From Prosapia bicincta (Eukaryota; Arthropoda; Insecta; Hemiptera; Cercopidae), in assembly GCA_036971475.1 (NCBI GenBank), contig JBAIZL010000010.1, positions 14,936,514 through 15,000,513 of the forward strand: DNA of 64,000 nt, in the 5' to 3' direction. The position numbers and the translations under genes are program-made. Positions 24,961 to 37,353 of the stretch are shown piece by piece; the first letter of the stretch is position 1; every line of letters starts with the position of its first letter. Below the pieces are notes generated by a model. The model had not been told where the DNA came from. It made no database searches and worked only from the letters and a program-made list of their open reading frames with translations.

Positions 24961-25556
24961 CTTAACAATTAGGCATAACTCGTCTAAACAACTAATATTT
25001 TAATCCCAAGTACTAATAGAATCTATCTATACATATCTATCGTATTCTTGCACTACCAGCAAAAAATATTATCGCGGCTCCAGCCACTTGAGCCCCTCGA
25101 AGCACCTCCTGATGCAACCCCCTCTCCGCAACATACCACCGTACAATCGAATCACTTTGTGAAAAATCGGGGTGTTAGATGCGTACTGCCAAGAGGCGCC
25201 AGTGCGCATGAGCGTTAGGGCGACAGCTCTGAGTGACACTTCAGTTGGTCGTAAAAGCAGCAGGTGGTAAATCTACACGTACCTTTCCAAAAACATTTTC
25301 CAGTGTGGTTTTGATTTGTGTTTTATGTTCTTTTGTATTTTATAGTGCTTTTTAGTTTCTTTAAGAATGATGCAACCGGTTAGTACCCGGGTTTCTCCTC
25401 TTGACGTGCATAAATGAATTAACTCAGCCGAAAGTATGTAATCAGGCTAGTAGCGTTACTACTTAGAACTTTCTTTTTCTCTTCCCCCTCGCAAGCGGCC
25501 AAACCCCACCCCTCACCCCCATACGCCTTACAATGGAACAGTTAACGGTACAAACC
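24961..25556. other. Unclassified, partly GC-richer
   Basis: Includes GTGCGCATGAGCG, promoter-like, and a tiny open frame starting ATGATGCAACCGG after a splice-acceptor-like TTTCTTTAAG. I recognise no gene; it may be a transposon 5' end. Confidence 0.3.
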
Positions 25557-26995
25557 TCCCTCTACCATATAAATACTTAGCTTATACAAAGTAAGAATTA
25601 TATAAATACTTAGCCTATACAAAGTAAGAATTATATAAATACTTAGCTTATACAAAGTAAGAATTATATAAATACTTAGCTTATACAAAGTAAGAATTAT
25701 ATAAATACTTAGCTTATACAAAGTAAGAATTATATAAATACTTAGCTTATACAAAGTAAGAATTATATAAATACTTAGCCTATACAAAGTAAGAATTATA
25801 TAAATACTTAGCCTATACAAAGTAAGAATTATATAAATACTTAGCTTATACAAAGTAAGAATTATATAAATACTTAGCTTATACAAAGTAAGGATTATAT
25901 AAATACTTAGCTTATACAAAGTAAGAATTATATAAATACTTAGCTTATACAAAGTAAGAATTATATAAATACTTAGCTTATACAAAGTAAGAATTATATA
26001 AATACTTAGCTTATACAAAGTAAGAATTATATAAATACTTAGCTTATACAAAGTAAGAATTATATAAATACTTAGCTTATACAAAGTAAGAATTATATAA
26101 ATACTTAGCTTATACAAAGTAAGAATTATATAAATACTTAGCTTATACAAAGTAAGAATTATATAAATACTTAGCTTATACAAAGTAAGAATTATATAAA
26201 TACTTAGCTTATACAAAGTAAGAATTATATAAATACTTAGCTTATACAAAGTAAGAATTATATAAATACTTAGCTTATACAAAGTAAGAATTATATAAAT
26301 ACTTAGCTTATACAAAGTAAGAATTATATAAATACTTAGCTTATACAAAGTAAGAATTATATAAATACTTAGCTTATACAAAGTAAGAATTATATAAATA
26401 CTTAGCTTATACAAAGTAAGAATTATATAAATACTTAGCTTATACAAAGTAAGAATTATATAAATACTTAGCTTATACAAAGTAAGAATTATATAAATAC
26501 TTAGCTTATACAAAGTAAGAATTATATAAATACTTAGCTTATACAAAGTAAGAATTATATAAATACTTAGCTTATACAAAGTAAGAATTATATAAATACT
26601 TAGCTTATACAAAGTAAGAATTATATAAATACTTAGCTTATACAAAGTAAGAATTATATAAATACTTAGCTTATACAAAGTAAGAATTATATAAATACTT
26701 AGCTTATACAAAGTAAGAATTATATAAATACTTAGCTTATACAAAGTAAGAATTATATAAATACTTAGCTTATACAAAGTAAGAATTATATAAATACTTA
26801 GCTTATACAAAGTAAGAATTATATAAATACTTAGCTTATACAAAGTAAGAATTATATAAATACTTAGCTTATACAAAGTAAGAATTATATAAATACTTAG
26901 CTTATACAAAGTAAGAATTATATAAATACTTAGCTTATACGAAGTAAGAATTATATAAATACTTAGCTTATACAAACTAAGAATTATATAAATAC
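25557..26995. repeat. 33-bp minisatellite, about 43 copies
   Basis: The unit contains TACTTAGCTTATACAAAG and TAAGAATTATATAAA. Because 33 is a multiple of 3, every frame without a stop in one unit stays open, giving a spurious 515-residue minus-strand frame. Copies are almost identical with rare C/T or A/G changes (first few units, and near 26940), which suggests recent homogenisation. It lies 60-1,500 bp past the TSSK polyadenylation signal. Confidence 0.97.
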
Positions 26996-27051
26996 CGTTA
27001 AAATTATAAGGTGATAAAAAAGTACAAGATTTCATTAAAAAAATCACAAAA

Positions 27052-27057
27052 TTTATT
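27052..27057 (-). terminator. Polyadenylation signal AATAAA for the TSSK-like gene
   Basis: Minus-strand AATAAA 52 bp after the TGA stop (27111-27109). Confidence 0.6.
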
Positions 27058-27108
27058 AAAAAATAAATAAATAAGACGTCACAGAACACAAAAGATAGGA
27101 ACTATTTG

Positions 27109-27259
27109 TCAACTCCGCTTGGGAATAGGGCGAAGGTGAGGTATTAGAAAGTCGAACTGATGATGGTCGTGGTGAGGCTTCGAAACTTCTTTCAACCAGC
27201 TGGACTGAGCGATTTGAGAGATTGTGGCCCTTTTCGTTATGTCCGGCTCTAGCATATGC
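27109..27259 (-). CDS. TSSK-like kinase, exon 4 (C-terminus)
   Basis: Enters after TATGTTACAG with one base that completes Met258, then 49 codons and TGA (27111-27109). It begins HMLEPDITKRATISQIAQSS with W next: the end of the kinase C-lobe, with the conserved Arg of subdomain XI (K-R-A-T) and the typical 'hPWL'-like SSWL. The last 25 residues are His/Pro-rich and outside the domain. The 27283-27056 open frame in another frame is a shadow. Confidence 0.85.
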
Positions 27260-27459
27260 CTGTAACATAGGAACAATCGTCATAAGTATAAGCTTTTTCG
27301 CACGTTTGGTTGGAATTTATGGTTTGAAATTAGAACTTAGAATTCTATAAACATTATGGAATATTTCTTCTAGACTAAAAGGAATTTATTTGTGTCAATG
27401 GCAGAATAAAATGTTTATGCGCATTTCTTCTCAACTAATAAAATATTTAATCACTTTAA

Positions 27460-28114
27460 CATTAGTTTATGACTATCCGAACTTTAAGTTTTTTTCTAAT
27501 TTATAAAAACGTACTAAGACAGAACGTTTTCACTCGCTATTCAGCAGTGTCTTTTGTTTGGAGTTGTTAGATTAAGCGGTGACGGTTTTAAAGGCAGGTT
27601 TTCGATAGTATCAAAGAGTATGTGTGATTTGTATTGTGTTTGTTCGTTTAATATGTTTGTGCTTTGTGTTTTTGTGTGTCTGTAAACTTCATATTGTTCT
27701 AGTGTGTTGAGATGTGGTCGTTTTTTGTTGATGTGTAAGAATTCTAGGTTATGGTGAGTGTTTGTTTTTGTGTCCTGTTTCTTTTATGTGGTTGTAAAAT
27801 GTTGACTTGATGTTCTGTTTGTGTTCCTCGACTCTTTGTTTAAAGCTACGACCTGTTTCCTCAATGTAGAATTTGTTGCACTTGTTACAGTAATTTATAT
27901 ACGCCTGGTGTTTGTAGTTTATCTTTGTTGTTGGTGTTGTGTTGTATTTTGTATTGTAAATTGATATGTTTTGTATGCTATATTGTATCCTATTTTTTTG
28001 AAATTTGTAGGCTATGTTATAAAATAATAACATTTTATCTGTGTCAATGGCAAAAGATTCTGTAAAAAATATTTCTTCAAGAGCAAAAAACCATGAAAGA
28101 AAGAAATATCCCAA
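27460..28114 (-). mobile_element. Penelope-like element remnant with GIY-YIG endonuclease
   Basis: In TSSK intron 3, same strand. Frame 28114-27749 contains HQAYINYCNKCNKFYIEETG followed by RSFKQRVEEHKQNIKS: the GIY-YIG-like core (here AYI...FYI) with Cys pair and conserved Arg, as in Penelope-type endonucleases. After a frameshift near 27750 it continues with the 'LNTLEQYE' segment and ends near 27590. A damaged hammerhead-like core (27550-27528) and a conserved end (AAAGTTCGGATAGTCATAAA) follow. Nearly the same 3' part is at 55277-55660. Confidence 0.78.
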
Positions 28115-28229
28115 TAAAGGAAATTAACAAGTATCTCGGTTTCAATACATAAGGGTAAAAAAAAGTTTTTTGGTTAGGAGAGGTTTTTAAATATTTATTA
28201 TTAATATTCAATCACAGTGTATTCCTAAT

Positions 28230-28330
28230 AAATTGTGTTAAAAAATGTATTTGAACTTGAGTGAATGAATACAAAGTATTTTATTAACGATTGAAAATGT
28301 GAACAAGATATATTATAAATATATTGGGCC
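28230..28330 (+). repeat. Family A fragment (3' part)
   Basis: AAAATGTATTTGAACTTGAG and TATTTTATTAACGATTGAAA match the family A 3' end, followed by an AT-rich stretch. Confidence 0.6.
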
Positions 28331-28400
28331 TATAGCGAGAGCGTGAACTGTGGGGGGGGGGGTAGACGAAATTAAAAAATAACAAAAATGTTCAGCTTAC

Positions 28401-28585
28401 ATTATTAGTTGCTTTGCTGGACTGCTGATATGGAATTTGGAGTTGAAAGACAACTTCCTTCCGGTTTGAACTTTGAGCATTTCCTTGATGTTAGAGTCGT
28501 CGAAAGGCATCGATGCTGTCAACATTATGTACAATATACACCCCAGGGACCACACATCGTACATTTTGGGGTTGTAAGGAATGCC
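28401..28585 (-). CDS. TSSK-like kinase, exon 3
   Basis: 185 nt from TTGTTACAG|GGC to AAT|GTAAGC, 61 codons plus two bases. Encodes residues 197-257: [20 protein letters not shown] (subdomain IX with the invariant Asp-x-Trp-S-x-G), then [20 protein letters not shown] and a linker to the C-lobe end. An in-frame stop would follow at once if unspliced (28399-28397), so splicing to exon 4 is required, and the phase fits. Confidence 0.87.
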
Positions 28586-28768
28586 CTGTAACAATAATAA
28601 AGTCCAACATTGTACAAACATTTTTTAATGAAATTTGTAATTGTCTTCAAATTTCAATACCATTCTAAACGCATTAATTTAATTAAGTTAATATTTCTAA
28701 ATTAAATAAACGAATCTATCGAATGCAAAGAAACATTTTTATTTTTTAAAATAGTAATGTAACTTACA

Positions 28769-28795
28769 TTTCGATTGCAAAGCAATCATCTTCAG
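28769..28795 (-). ncRNA. Hammerhead-like core (family 1), intact boxes
   Basis: CTGAAGA (28795-28789), hairpin GATTGC-TTT-GCAATC (perfect 6 bp) and GAAA (28772-28769). A possible stem III ATGTA/TACAT follows. Inside TSSK intron 2; same family as 1-172. Confidence 0.5.
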
Positions 28796-29390
28796 AGGAG
28801 TGTTACAATATTGTCTGTAGTAAGTAATAAAAGTTTTATTTGTGTTTAAGAGGTTTTATTTATTAATTTTTTTTTTTTTTTTAATCCTCCCCAGTTACAT
28901 TAAGTATTTTAATACGTCTCAACTTCAACAAATATCATAAAATGCAAAAGAATCTTTGAACTTTGCTTGTATGCACAGGTAGTAATAACCTGGGAGTTAT
29001 AGTTTAATGTAGTATTGCTGTACTCACTAAAGATGACTGTGGTTGAAATGCGTTTGAGGAACAAATTTTTAATTCTCAATTGGTGTTTCTTGTTATTTAA
29101 ATATTAACTATATAACTTTTAATTGTTTTTAACGGTAATTTATGTCGTTTATCCTTAAGTCAAATTTCGATCGAAATAATTAAAATATTGTACTTTTCTG
29201 AAATCAATTTTTTAAATTCTCATGGCTTACATGAATTACTGTTTTCAAAATATATTTTAAACAGATTTTGAAGAAATAGATCAAGTTTTTATTTTTAATA
29301 AATAGTTCGATATATTTACAAACTAGTATGTTTAGATATGATACTAGTTATTAGCATTATCTTTCATTAAACATTTTAATATTTACGTTA

Positions 29391-29666
<276 letters not shown>

Positions 29667-29994
29667 TTAGAGTTTTTAAAAAATGAAACGACGGTAAATT
29701 AACAGCTGTTGTAATGTGAGAAATCAGCTGATTCTTCGTACAAATTAAACTGTGTACAGCTTGCATGTGCAAATGTCGTTAAGCTTATCTTGTACAAATA
29801 CTATTTTATTATCCTCGTTGTCTAATGTAATTAACAATTAACTAGCATACGATATCAAGAGCACAGGTGTACAATATTCTACAATAAAAATATTGGAAAA
29901 AACCCCAATACCACAAAAATAATGAAAAATAATTAACTGTCAGTCTAGTTTGTAAATTATTGTATTCTGGATTGTAATTTTGTAAGACCCTCTT

Positions 29995-30021
29995 ATGATG
30001 ATGATGACATGGTCATCGAAA
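29995..30021 (+). ncRNA. Hammerhead-like core, C3 mutated (family 4)
   Basis: ATGATGA where CTGATGA is expected, then hairpin GATGAC-ATG-GTCATC (perfect) and GAAAC. Single mismatch in the box; in TSSK intron 1. Confidence 0.4.
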
Positions 30022-30164
30022 CTGAGGGTTTAATCTTAGTTAACTTGTTTTTCTAGAATTCGGTTTTTTTCCTAATATTCATTTTATAATTACTAGAAAT
30101 GTAGAGCTACAAGTTATTTAATTCATGAAAATTTCATAACTATCTTATTAACAAGTAAAACACG

Positions 30165-30375
30165 TACCCAAACTCACAAATTAATAATTTATTCACTCAC
30201 ACGCGTTTCTACTACAAAGTCATCATCAGTGAGTATTTATGCTACAAACTCCAGCTTAGAACTGTAAGTTGTGGGAGTTGTAAGTTGGAGTTTGTAGCAT
30301 CAACACACACTGATGATGACTTTGTCGTAGAAAAGCCTCTGAGTGAATAAATTAATAATTTGTGAGTTTGTGTAC
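30165..30375. repeat. Foldback with two hammerhead-like cores (family 3)
   Basis: Arms such as CAAACTCACAAATTAATAAT / ATTAATAATTTGTGAGTTTG. Left arm (minus): CTGATGA 30229-30223 and GAAAC ending 30206. Right arm (plus): CTGATGA 30310-30316 and GAAA 30330-30333. Stem II is short and imperfect (TGAC-TTT-GTCG). Both boxes are intact in both arms. Confidence 0.6.
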
Positions 30376-31055
30376 GTATTTTATTTGTTACCAACATAAC
30401 CTCACAAGCTAGGCTCAAAGAATAGTTGCTATAACTATCTTCCAATAAGGATAACATAGTGGGGAGTCATTATTTAAGTAATGTCCTTGGATTTAACCGA
30501 GTATTGTGATTTTAGGCAGAAATCAATATTTATTTACCGAAGATTAAAAGAAAATTAATAAATGTGTGAAGTAAGATGGTTTTGCACAAAATACACACAC
30601 AAATAATAAAACGTAATTCCAGCTCAAGTTCTTAACGTACAGAGATATAACAAGCCTGCCTATAGTTATCTAATTTTATACCAACAAAACAACCGTTAAG
30701 TTGTTGCAACTAAATGCTTGTACCTCCTCGTGTGGATTTTACTTTATTTTGTCCGATAACGGATTACGTCATTTAAAGGTTTAAAGGTTTTAAAGGATTT
30801 TTGGAGGATCCTATAAGTACACTTTAGTGTTAATCCTCATCAAGTGGCCACCTTGCAGTACAGCTGTGACTGCACACGCATTAGTGCTTTTTATAAACTG
30901 GATATAGTTGATAATTAGCACGTGGAAGATGATTATGTACTTTCTAACAATTGTTGATACAATATTAAAAAAATATTGAAGTCAATTCCTACCGAGATCA
31001 ACACAGAAAAATTTTATTATAGTTACTTTTTGTATTATAATTACAATTTATCTAT

Positions 31056-31066
31056 CTATATATATA

Positions 31067-31110
<44 letters not shown>

Positions 31111-31143
31111 CGCGCGCGTATGTGGGTGTGCGCGCGCGAGCGT
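31056..31143. repeat. (TA)n(TG)n(CG)n microsatellite
   Basis: Compound dinucleotide tract; the plus-strand open frame across it is an artefact. Confidence 0.95.
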
Positions 31144-31489
31144 GTGTACGTATTACAGAATCACAACATTAAGTGGCAAAATAGAAAGCTAATTTCTTTG
31201 TAATTTTCTATTTTCCTCTCTATACAGTTTATGGTGTTGGACTATTATTTTTGTTTCTTACTATTTGTTGGCTTTTTTTCGTTTCTAATTTATGAAGCTG
31301 ACGATGGTCTATTATTTCTCATTCAATCCATTTTTTATAATGCCTCGCTATTGTAAGGACCTATTCTCTAAGAATTTCATCTACATCATTAAGTAATAGA
31401 TTTATAGCTATGAGAAAGTTGGCTCAGTGTCATAGTGTTGGATTTCAGACATTTAGACATTCAAAAACCGACTAAAACATCAACACGAG

Positions 31490-31625
31490 TTAATAAATAT
31501 TTCAAAATAATCTATCAACATCAAGTGTCATCCATTACAGGTAAAAAAATGTTTTTGAACTTGATTGGATAAAGAAAAACTCATTTTTATTAACAATTGA
31601 ACATTTGTAGAAGATATATAAATGA
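31490..31625 (+). repeat. Family A fragment
   Basis: AACATCAAGTGTCATCCATT and TTTTTATTAACAATTGAACA match the 3' half of family A. Confidence 0.55.
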
Positions 31626-31788
31626 ATAAGGGATTGAAAAAGACGCCAATAACGGCAACATTTAACGAGTCAATGGGTCTCAGGTTGACAAACATGGGAA
31701 CACGAAAAATTCAACTGTTGCTAATAATACAACTATTAACAATAAATTTACAGGAATTGAAATAGTAGTACTTTTTTAACATGTATAG

Positions 31789-32087
31789 AGAAATCCGTTG
31801 GCAATGCAACATCACACGGCGCAAGTTAGGCCAACGGTGTTTTATAAAGGCGAGTTAAACAAAGTCTTGTCTGTCCCTTGTTATCAATTTTTAAATTAAT
31901 CTCATTTAATCGGGTAAGTAGCTGGGTGATAGGTTTTTGTTTCCTTACATTACGTGGCCGCCTTTGTTGTCGAGAATTGTGCCATCGTTTACTGTTTTTA
32001 CACATTCAAGAGCACGTGTAGACGGCGAATATACACGTGCTACAGGTTAGGTTAAACGCGTAATATAGGTTATGTTGGAACGAGAGG
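31789..32087. repeat. ~300-bp dispersed repeat, copy 2
   Basis: Direct copy of 22913-23219, roughly 85% similar by eye, in TSSK intron 1. Confidence 0.85.
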
Positions 32088-32774
32088 AAAATTATCGTGC
32101 TACCGTTTTTAAAACGCTCAGATCAAATTAGTGTGGGCATTAATTATGCTGTGTAAAACACCCTTTACAAACTTGTATATCTTTTTTGGTGCAAAACGAG
32201 GCGTAGAAGTGCAAAAGTAAAGGGTTGAGTCGTTTAAAGTTTCTAAGAATTTTGTAAGCAAAGGTTTCTTTCTATTTTACGTTTGTTTTTATTATTTTAA
32301 AGGGAACGAAAAATTATAATTTCTTATCCTGATAAAAGTTGGTAAAACATAACAGTGATTTTAATCCTCACCTTTGCATTCTATAAAGCAATGAAGTTAT
32401 GAAACTATTAGTATATATTTCTAAGTTCTTTGAACTTTTGTACTCAGAACTTTAATCTGTTATTGTTTCGAAAGGACTTTCTTCACCTATTACATCGGTT
32501 ATTTTCAGACGGTTCGTTTGTGATCCGTTAAATGAACTGTTTAAGATTTGAAGTATCCTATATCGCTTTTGAAATCCCGATCAAAGAGTTTTGTTTGTTT
32601 GTTCATTAGAAACGGTGGGCGTTTCGACATTTCTTAAATTAAACATTTCTAAATTTACGCCGACGGTGGGGCTTCATATAGTAAGGGCTACGAATAAATC
32701 AAGTCCAAAAATATTTGTTACGATCTTCATCGCTCTTACTTCCGATCATTTGTTATGTCTACTAAAACTTGAGT

Positions 32775-33405
<631 letters not shown>

Positions 33406-33407
<2 letters not shown>

Positions 33408-34835
33408 AAGAGAATGTTGGTGATATAAATATATTTTAAAATAATACTAAAAGGCTTAAATGTAAATTATAATAGATTTAAAATTAATAATAGCTCTATT
33501 ATGGTTCCACATAACTACTCATACCCAATTTCCGAGTACAGTATTTACTTTAAACTTTATGAAATAGAAGACATTTAAAAAAATAATAAAATTTAATAAC
33601 TATAATAACAATATAAATCATTGTTAATAAACTCATTATATTGTAATATGATTTTAATGTTTTATACTATATATTTTACTACTTTATCTTTAGTTTATGG
33701 TTCAGAAATATGTGGTATTTTAAGTTCACCTATAAAACCAAAACATATGTTCCCTTACTGACGTGGTTAGATGTTTCAGCTGAAGCAAACAGGTATTCTG
33801 ATATAGAAAATGTATAAAGCATTTGTCTTGTTTATCACGGTCCAAATTAAAGCAAAAGTAAATTGGTACTGATTAGGGAATTAAAGTTTAACTAATTATG
33901 TATGTAACCTTCTTTTGTAACACTCTTACATTTACGGTGGTTCTTCGATTGTTAACCAATTTCTGTTTTATCTGATTAACTGATTAAGTAAACAAAAAGT
34001 TATTAAAAAGTTGAAATACTAGCACCATAAGATTTAAAAGCCTAAATACATGAAACCTTATATCATTACTGCAAGTTTCTTTGTTTAACATTTAATATAA
34101 CAAGCATATCTTATTTATTTAAACCCTTTTTTTATTAGAGTGCATTTAAAACACATTTCTTATCACTACTTAAACAGTTTTTATTTAACAAAGCCATGTT
34201 TGTGATTTTAAATTATTAAATAAACTACCTGTTTAAAGATAAATTGTTTAAGATTCTTTCAAAATTATTTATAAACGTAAATAAGTTTGATTTAAAATTA
34301 TTTTATGTATTTTTTAAAGTTAATTTTATTTTATAACAGACAAAACGCTTCTATTATTTTAGTTTCAACTTCTATAATATATTCTGTCAATATATTTAAA
34401 ATACATTTATATTACTGTTAGTGTTATTCTAGTTTGAACAGTTTCAAAGGAAATAGGTAAAGAGCAAAGGTTCGAAATTTCCCGTAAACTAATTTTAGGT
34501 AAAGATAACACGAGGAAAAGATAACTTATTTATGTTATTCCTTTGGACACCGAGAGTTAAATTTCAGTAGATTTAGCAAAATTCAATATAAGGTATTTTG
34601 GAATAATATTACAGTGAGATTTAAAATGAAATGAGTTTAATTATTACAGACCGAAGTGGTACTTACTGAAGTGGTGTGTCTTTTTCGTTTTATTATATTT
34701 TTGTACCGTTATATTATTGCGTTTGACTAAAGCTATGGAGTATTTTCAATCTTGGGATGATTTTTATTTTATCCGTCTATGTGAAGCAGGTTGCATAACC
34801 TAAAACTACATTATACCATTAAATAAAACACTTAC
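33406..34835. other. TSSK intron 1, nothing recognised
   Basis: Very AT-rich intronic DNA up to the exon 1 donor. Confidence 0.55.
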
Positions 34836-35212
34836 CTAAAAAACACTTTGGCCTTCGCTTCTGGAAGAGGTCCTTTGTTTCTGATATAGTCCAACAAATC
34901 ACCCTTTTCACAAATGTTCATAAAAATATACACATAATCGTTAGAGTCTATAATGTCCAACACGCCCACGATGTTCGGGTGTTTGATGTCCTTCACGATG
35001 CTCAGCTCCCTGGGCAGGAACTTCGTGACAAAGTCGTTGGACGCCTTCTTCTTGTCGATCATCTTGCACGCGACCTTCTTCGTGGCGCCGTTCTCGTACA
35101 TCTTCAGGGCCGTCTTCACCTTACAGTAAGAGCCTTCGCCTATACTCTTTCCCAATTTGTAGCCTCTCCTTTGCAGAAAACACGCGGTCGAATCGTTATA
35201 AATTCCAGGCAT
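34836..35212 (-). CDS. TSSK-like testis-specific Ser/Thr kinase, exon 1 (start)
   Basis: 377 nt from ATG (context CCACCATGCC) to TTTTAG|GTAAGT; 125 codons plus two bases. The spliced CDS is 377+211+185+151 = 924 nt, 307 residues, the usual size of TSSK1/2/3/6-type kinases, which are almost only a kinase domain. N-lobe: GYKLGKSIGEGSYCKVK (Gly-rich loop 25-32), VACKMIDKK (Lys50), PREL with Glu69, HPNIVGVLDI. TSSKs phosphorylate sperm proteins late in spermiogenesis; here that role is inferred. Upstream the frame stays open without a better ATG (a GTG at 35236). The antisense 34979-35269 frame is a shadow. An AMPK/SIK-type kinase is the alternative, but the short length and [17 protein letters not shown] text favour TSSK. 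Confidence 0.9.
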
Positions 35213-35385
35213 GGTGGATTTTTTAAAAAAAGTCACAAATTAAAACCGAACTTTAAAAGAAATTTATAACTTCAAATTTCACCAAATTACTACGAGAGAT
35301 GGAAAGATTGTTACCTAGCAACGGATGAAACAATCCGAACTACACATTGTTACTTCCAACGTGAACTTCTCTCTGCTTGCAACGT

Positions 35386-35422
35386 ACTACTGAAGGCAGA
35401 AGCGCGCTCTGCGTTTATATAA
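35386..35422 (-). promoter_or_regulatory. Predicted TSSK core promoter: TATA box and initiator
   Basis: Minus-strand TATATAAA at 35421-35414, and TTCAGT with its A near 35391, 30 bp downstream. TCAGT is the arthropod initiator consensus and the spacing is right. It gives a 5' UTR of about 180 nt. Confidence 0.6.
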
Positions 35423-35860
35423 CGTAAACACGTTATCGGCAAGGTCATTGGTTAACGATCTTCGACTAATCACTTGCAATACTAGCGTTATCTCTCCTTT
35501 TAAATATTTAATTACTTTATAAACAATTAATCCTGAAATCCTTACAGTTATTGTTTTCAGTCTTTTCTTCTGTTTACATTGACAACACTTAAAACTAGCT
35601 TCAACGATTGCAACAGAGAAAACAAATAATGTATTTACTTTTTATGTCTCACAAAAAGGAAAATTACTTATAGGGCTTTAATTTAATACTTACAATTAGA
35701 GGGGGGGGGGGGTAGAGGTGCTGATATCGTTATTTTAAGTATATTCTATGGCTCCAAAGAATAAAAATTAACTTTCAAATGTACGCCAATTATGACGAAC
35801 ACTTTTTTCAAAACCGGATCTGACTATTTTGATTAAATACAGTTTATAAAACAGTGTAAC
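35423..35860. other. TSSK upstream region
   Basis: No further gene. Contains a G-run (35701-35712). Confidence 0.5.
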
Positions 35861-36962
35861 ACTGTTTAGAATATAGTGTTGGCCTGTATAGAATACTGTG
35901 CTACATGGTTTAAAATATAACGTTGCACAGTTTAGAATACAGTGTTGTACAGTTTATAATGGAGTGTTGCACAGTTTGGAATACATTGTTGATTTTATAG
36001 AATACAGCGTTATACAGTTTAGAATAAAGTGTTGCACAGTTTAGAACACAGTGTTGCACAGTTTGGAATATAATGTTGCACAGTTTAGAATACAGTGTTG
36101 CAATGTTTAGAATACAGAGTTTTACAGTTGTACAGTTTAGAATGGAGTGTTGAAAAGTTTGGAATACAGTGTTGCATTTTTGTACAAGACAGCGTTATAC
36201 AGTTTAGAATAAAGTGTTGCACAGTTTGAAATAGAGTTTACATTTTATAGAATACGGCGTTGTACAGTTTATAATAAAGTTTTGCACCGTTTAGAACACA
36301 GTGTAGCACTGTTTGGAGTAGAGTGTTGCACAGTTTGAAATTCAGTGTTGCAAAGTTTGGAATACAGTGTAGCAAAGTTTAGAACACAGTGTAGCAAAGT
36401 TTGAAATACAGTGTTGCAAAGTTTGGAATACAGTGTTGCATTTTTGTACAAGACAGCGTTATACAGTTTAGAATAAAGTGTTGCACAGTTTGAAATAGAG
36501 TTTACATTTTATAGAATACGGCGTTGTACAGTTTATAATACAGTTTTGCACCGTTTAGAACACAGTGTAGCACTGTTTGGAGTAGAGTGTTGCACAGTTT
36601 GAAATTCAGTGTTGCAAAGTTTGGAATACAGTGTAGCAAAGTTTAGAGCACAGTGTTGCAAAGTTTGGAATACAGTGTTGCAAAGTTTGGAATACAGTGT
36701 TGCATTTTTGTACAAGACAGCGTTATACAGTTTAGAATAAAGTGTTGCACAGTTTGAAATAGAGTTTACATTTTATAGAATACGGCGTTGTACAGTTTAT
36801 AATACAGTTTTGCACCGTTTAGAACACAGTGTAGCACTGTTTGGAGTAGAGTGTTGCACAGTTTAAAATTCAGTGTTGCAAAGTTTGGAATACAGTGTAG
36901 CAAAGTTTAGAGCACAGTGTTGCAAAGTTTGGAATACAGTGTTGCAAAGTTTGGAATACAGA
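35861..36962. repeat. ~22-bp minisatellite with ~264-bp higher-order repeat
   Basis: Basic unit like CAGTGTTGCACAGTTTAGAA, diverged. From about 36176 a higher-order block starting TTTTTGTACAAGACAGCG repeats three times with period ~264 bp (starts near 36176, 36441, 36705). Minus-strand frames 36269-36451 and 36533-36715 are by-products. Confidence 0.92.
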
Positions 36963-37270
36963 CAGATTTTTTATTAAACAACTCATAATTTTCTAAAAGT
37001 AATACTTTTTCTATAGATGGAAACTTAATATTATAAATGGAAAAAAGAAATGTTAAGGCAGGTTGATCAACAAGAAATGGAGATATGTTAACTACACAGC
37101 ATAAGGGACCCAAACGTTCAAAGCTACAAGGGCCTCTGTATATCACTGTCGTGTGGGAAAATGGAGTTAATTCAAGCTCTCTTTACACGCATACCATAAT
37201 AGAATTAAAATTAGAATGGTATTCTATTGGACCACGTTAAATAGTTATTGACACGGCTTTCGCACCGTGA

Positions 37271-37284
37271 AATGCCATGGCAAC
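37271..37284. promoter_or_regulatory. X-box-like (RFX) motif
   Basis: AATGCCATGGCAAC matches the palindromic RFX site GTTGCCATGGCAAC at 12 of 14 positions. RFX X-boxes mark ciliary and flagellar gene promoters. It overlaps the candidate start codon (37277), unusual for a functional site. Confidence 0.3.
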
Positions 37285-37353
37285 CGGGATTAACAGTGCT
37301 TCCACCACCGCGACGTCATTTCCCACTTTGGGAGGAAGACATCTCTCACTCCG
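37277..37353 (+). CDS. Candidate small gene, exon 1 (tentative)
   Basis: ATGGCAACC in a GCCATGG context opens 25 codons (MATGINSASTTATSFPTLGG, then RHLSL) and two bases, ending at a good donor CTCCG|GTAAGAG. Joined to 38676 the Arg codon completes in phase. No homologue recognised. The first exon could be chance; the support is start context, donor quality and phase only. It is divergently placed from TSSK, about 1.9 kb from its start. Confidence 0.3.

Noticed and set aside
25557..26995. CRISPR-like array
   Set aside because: Repeats are contiguous without unique spacers, and the genome is eukaryotic.
25542..27089. 515-residue minus-strand open frame
   Set aside because: Generated by a 33-bp tandem repeat whose period is a multiple of three; hydrophobic repeat peptide with no start context or splice evidence.
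27056..27283. 75-residue minus-strand frame starting MTIVPML
   Set aside because: Another frame of TSSK exon 4; the spliced frame continues the kinase C-lobe and matches in phase.
28397..28399. TAA directly after kinase exon 3 as a true stop
   Set aside because: It would truncate the C-lobe; a GTAAGC donor overlaps it and exon 4 completes the domain in phase.
34979..35269. 96-residue plus-strand frame
   Set aside because: Antisense to TSSK exon 1, which has full kinase motifs.
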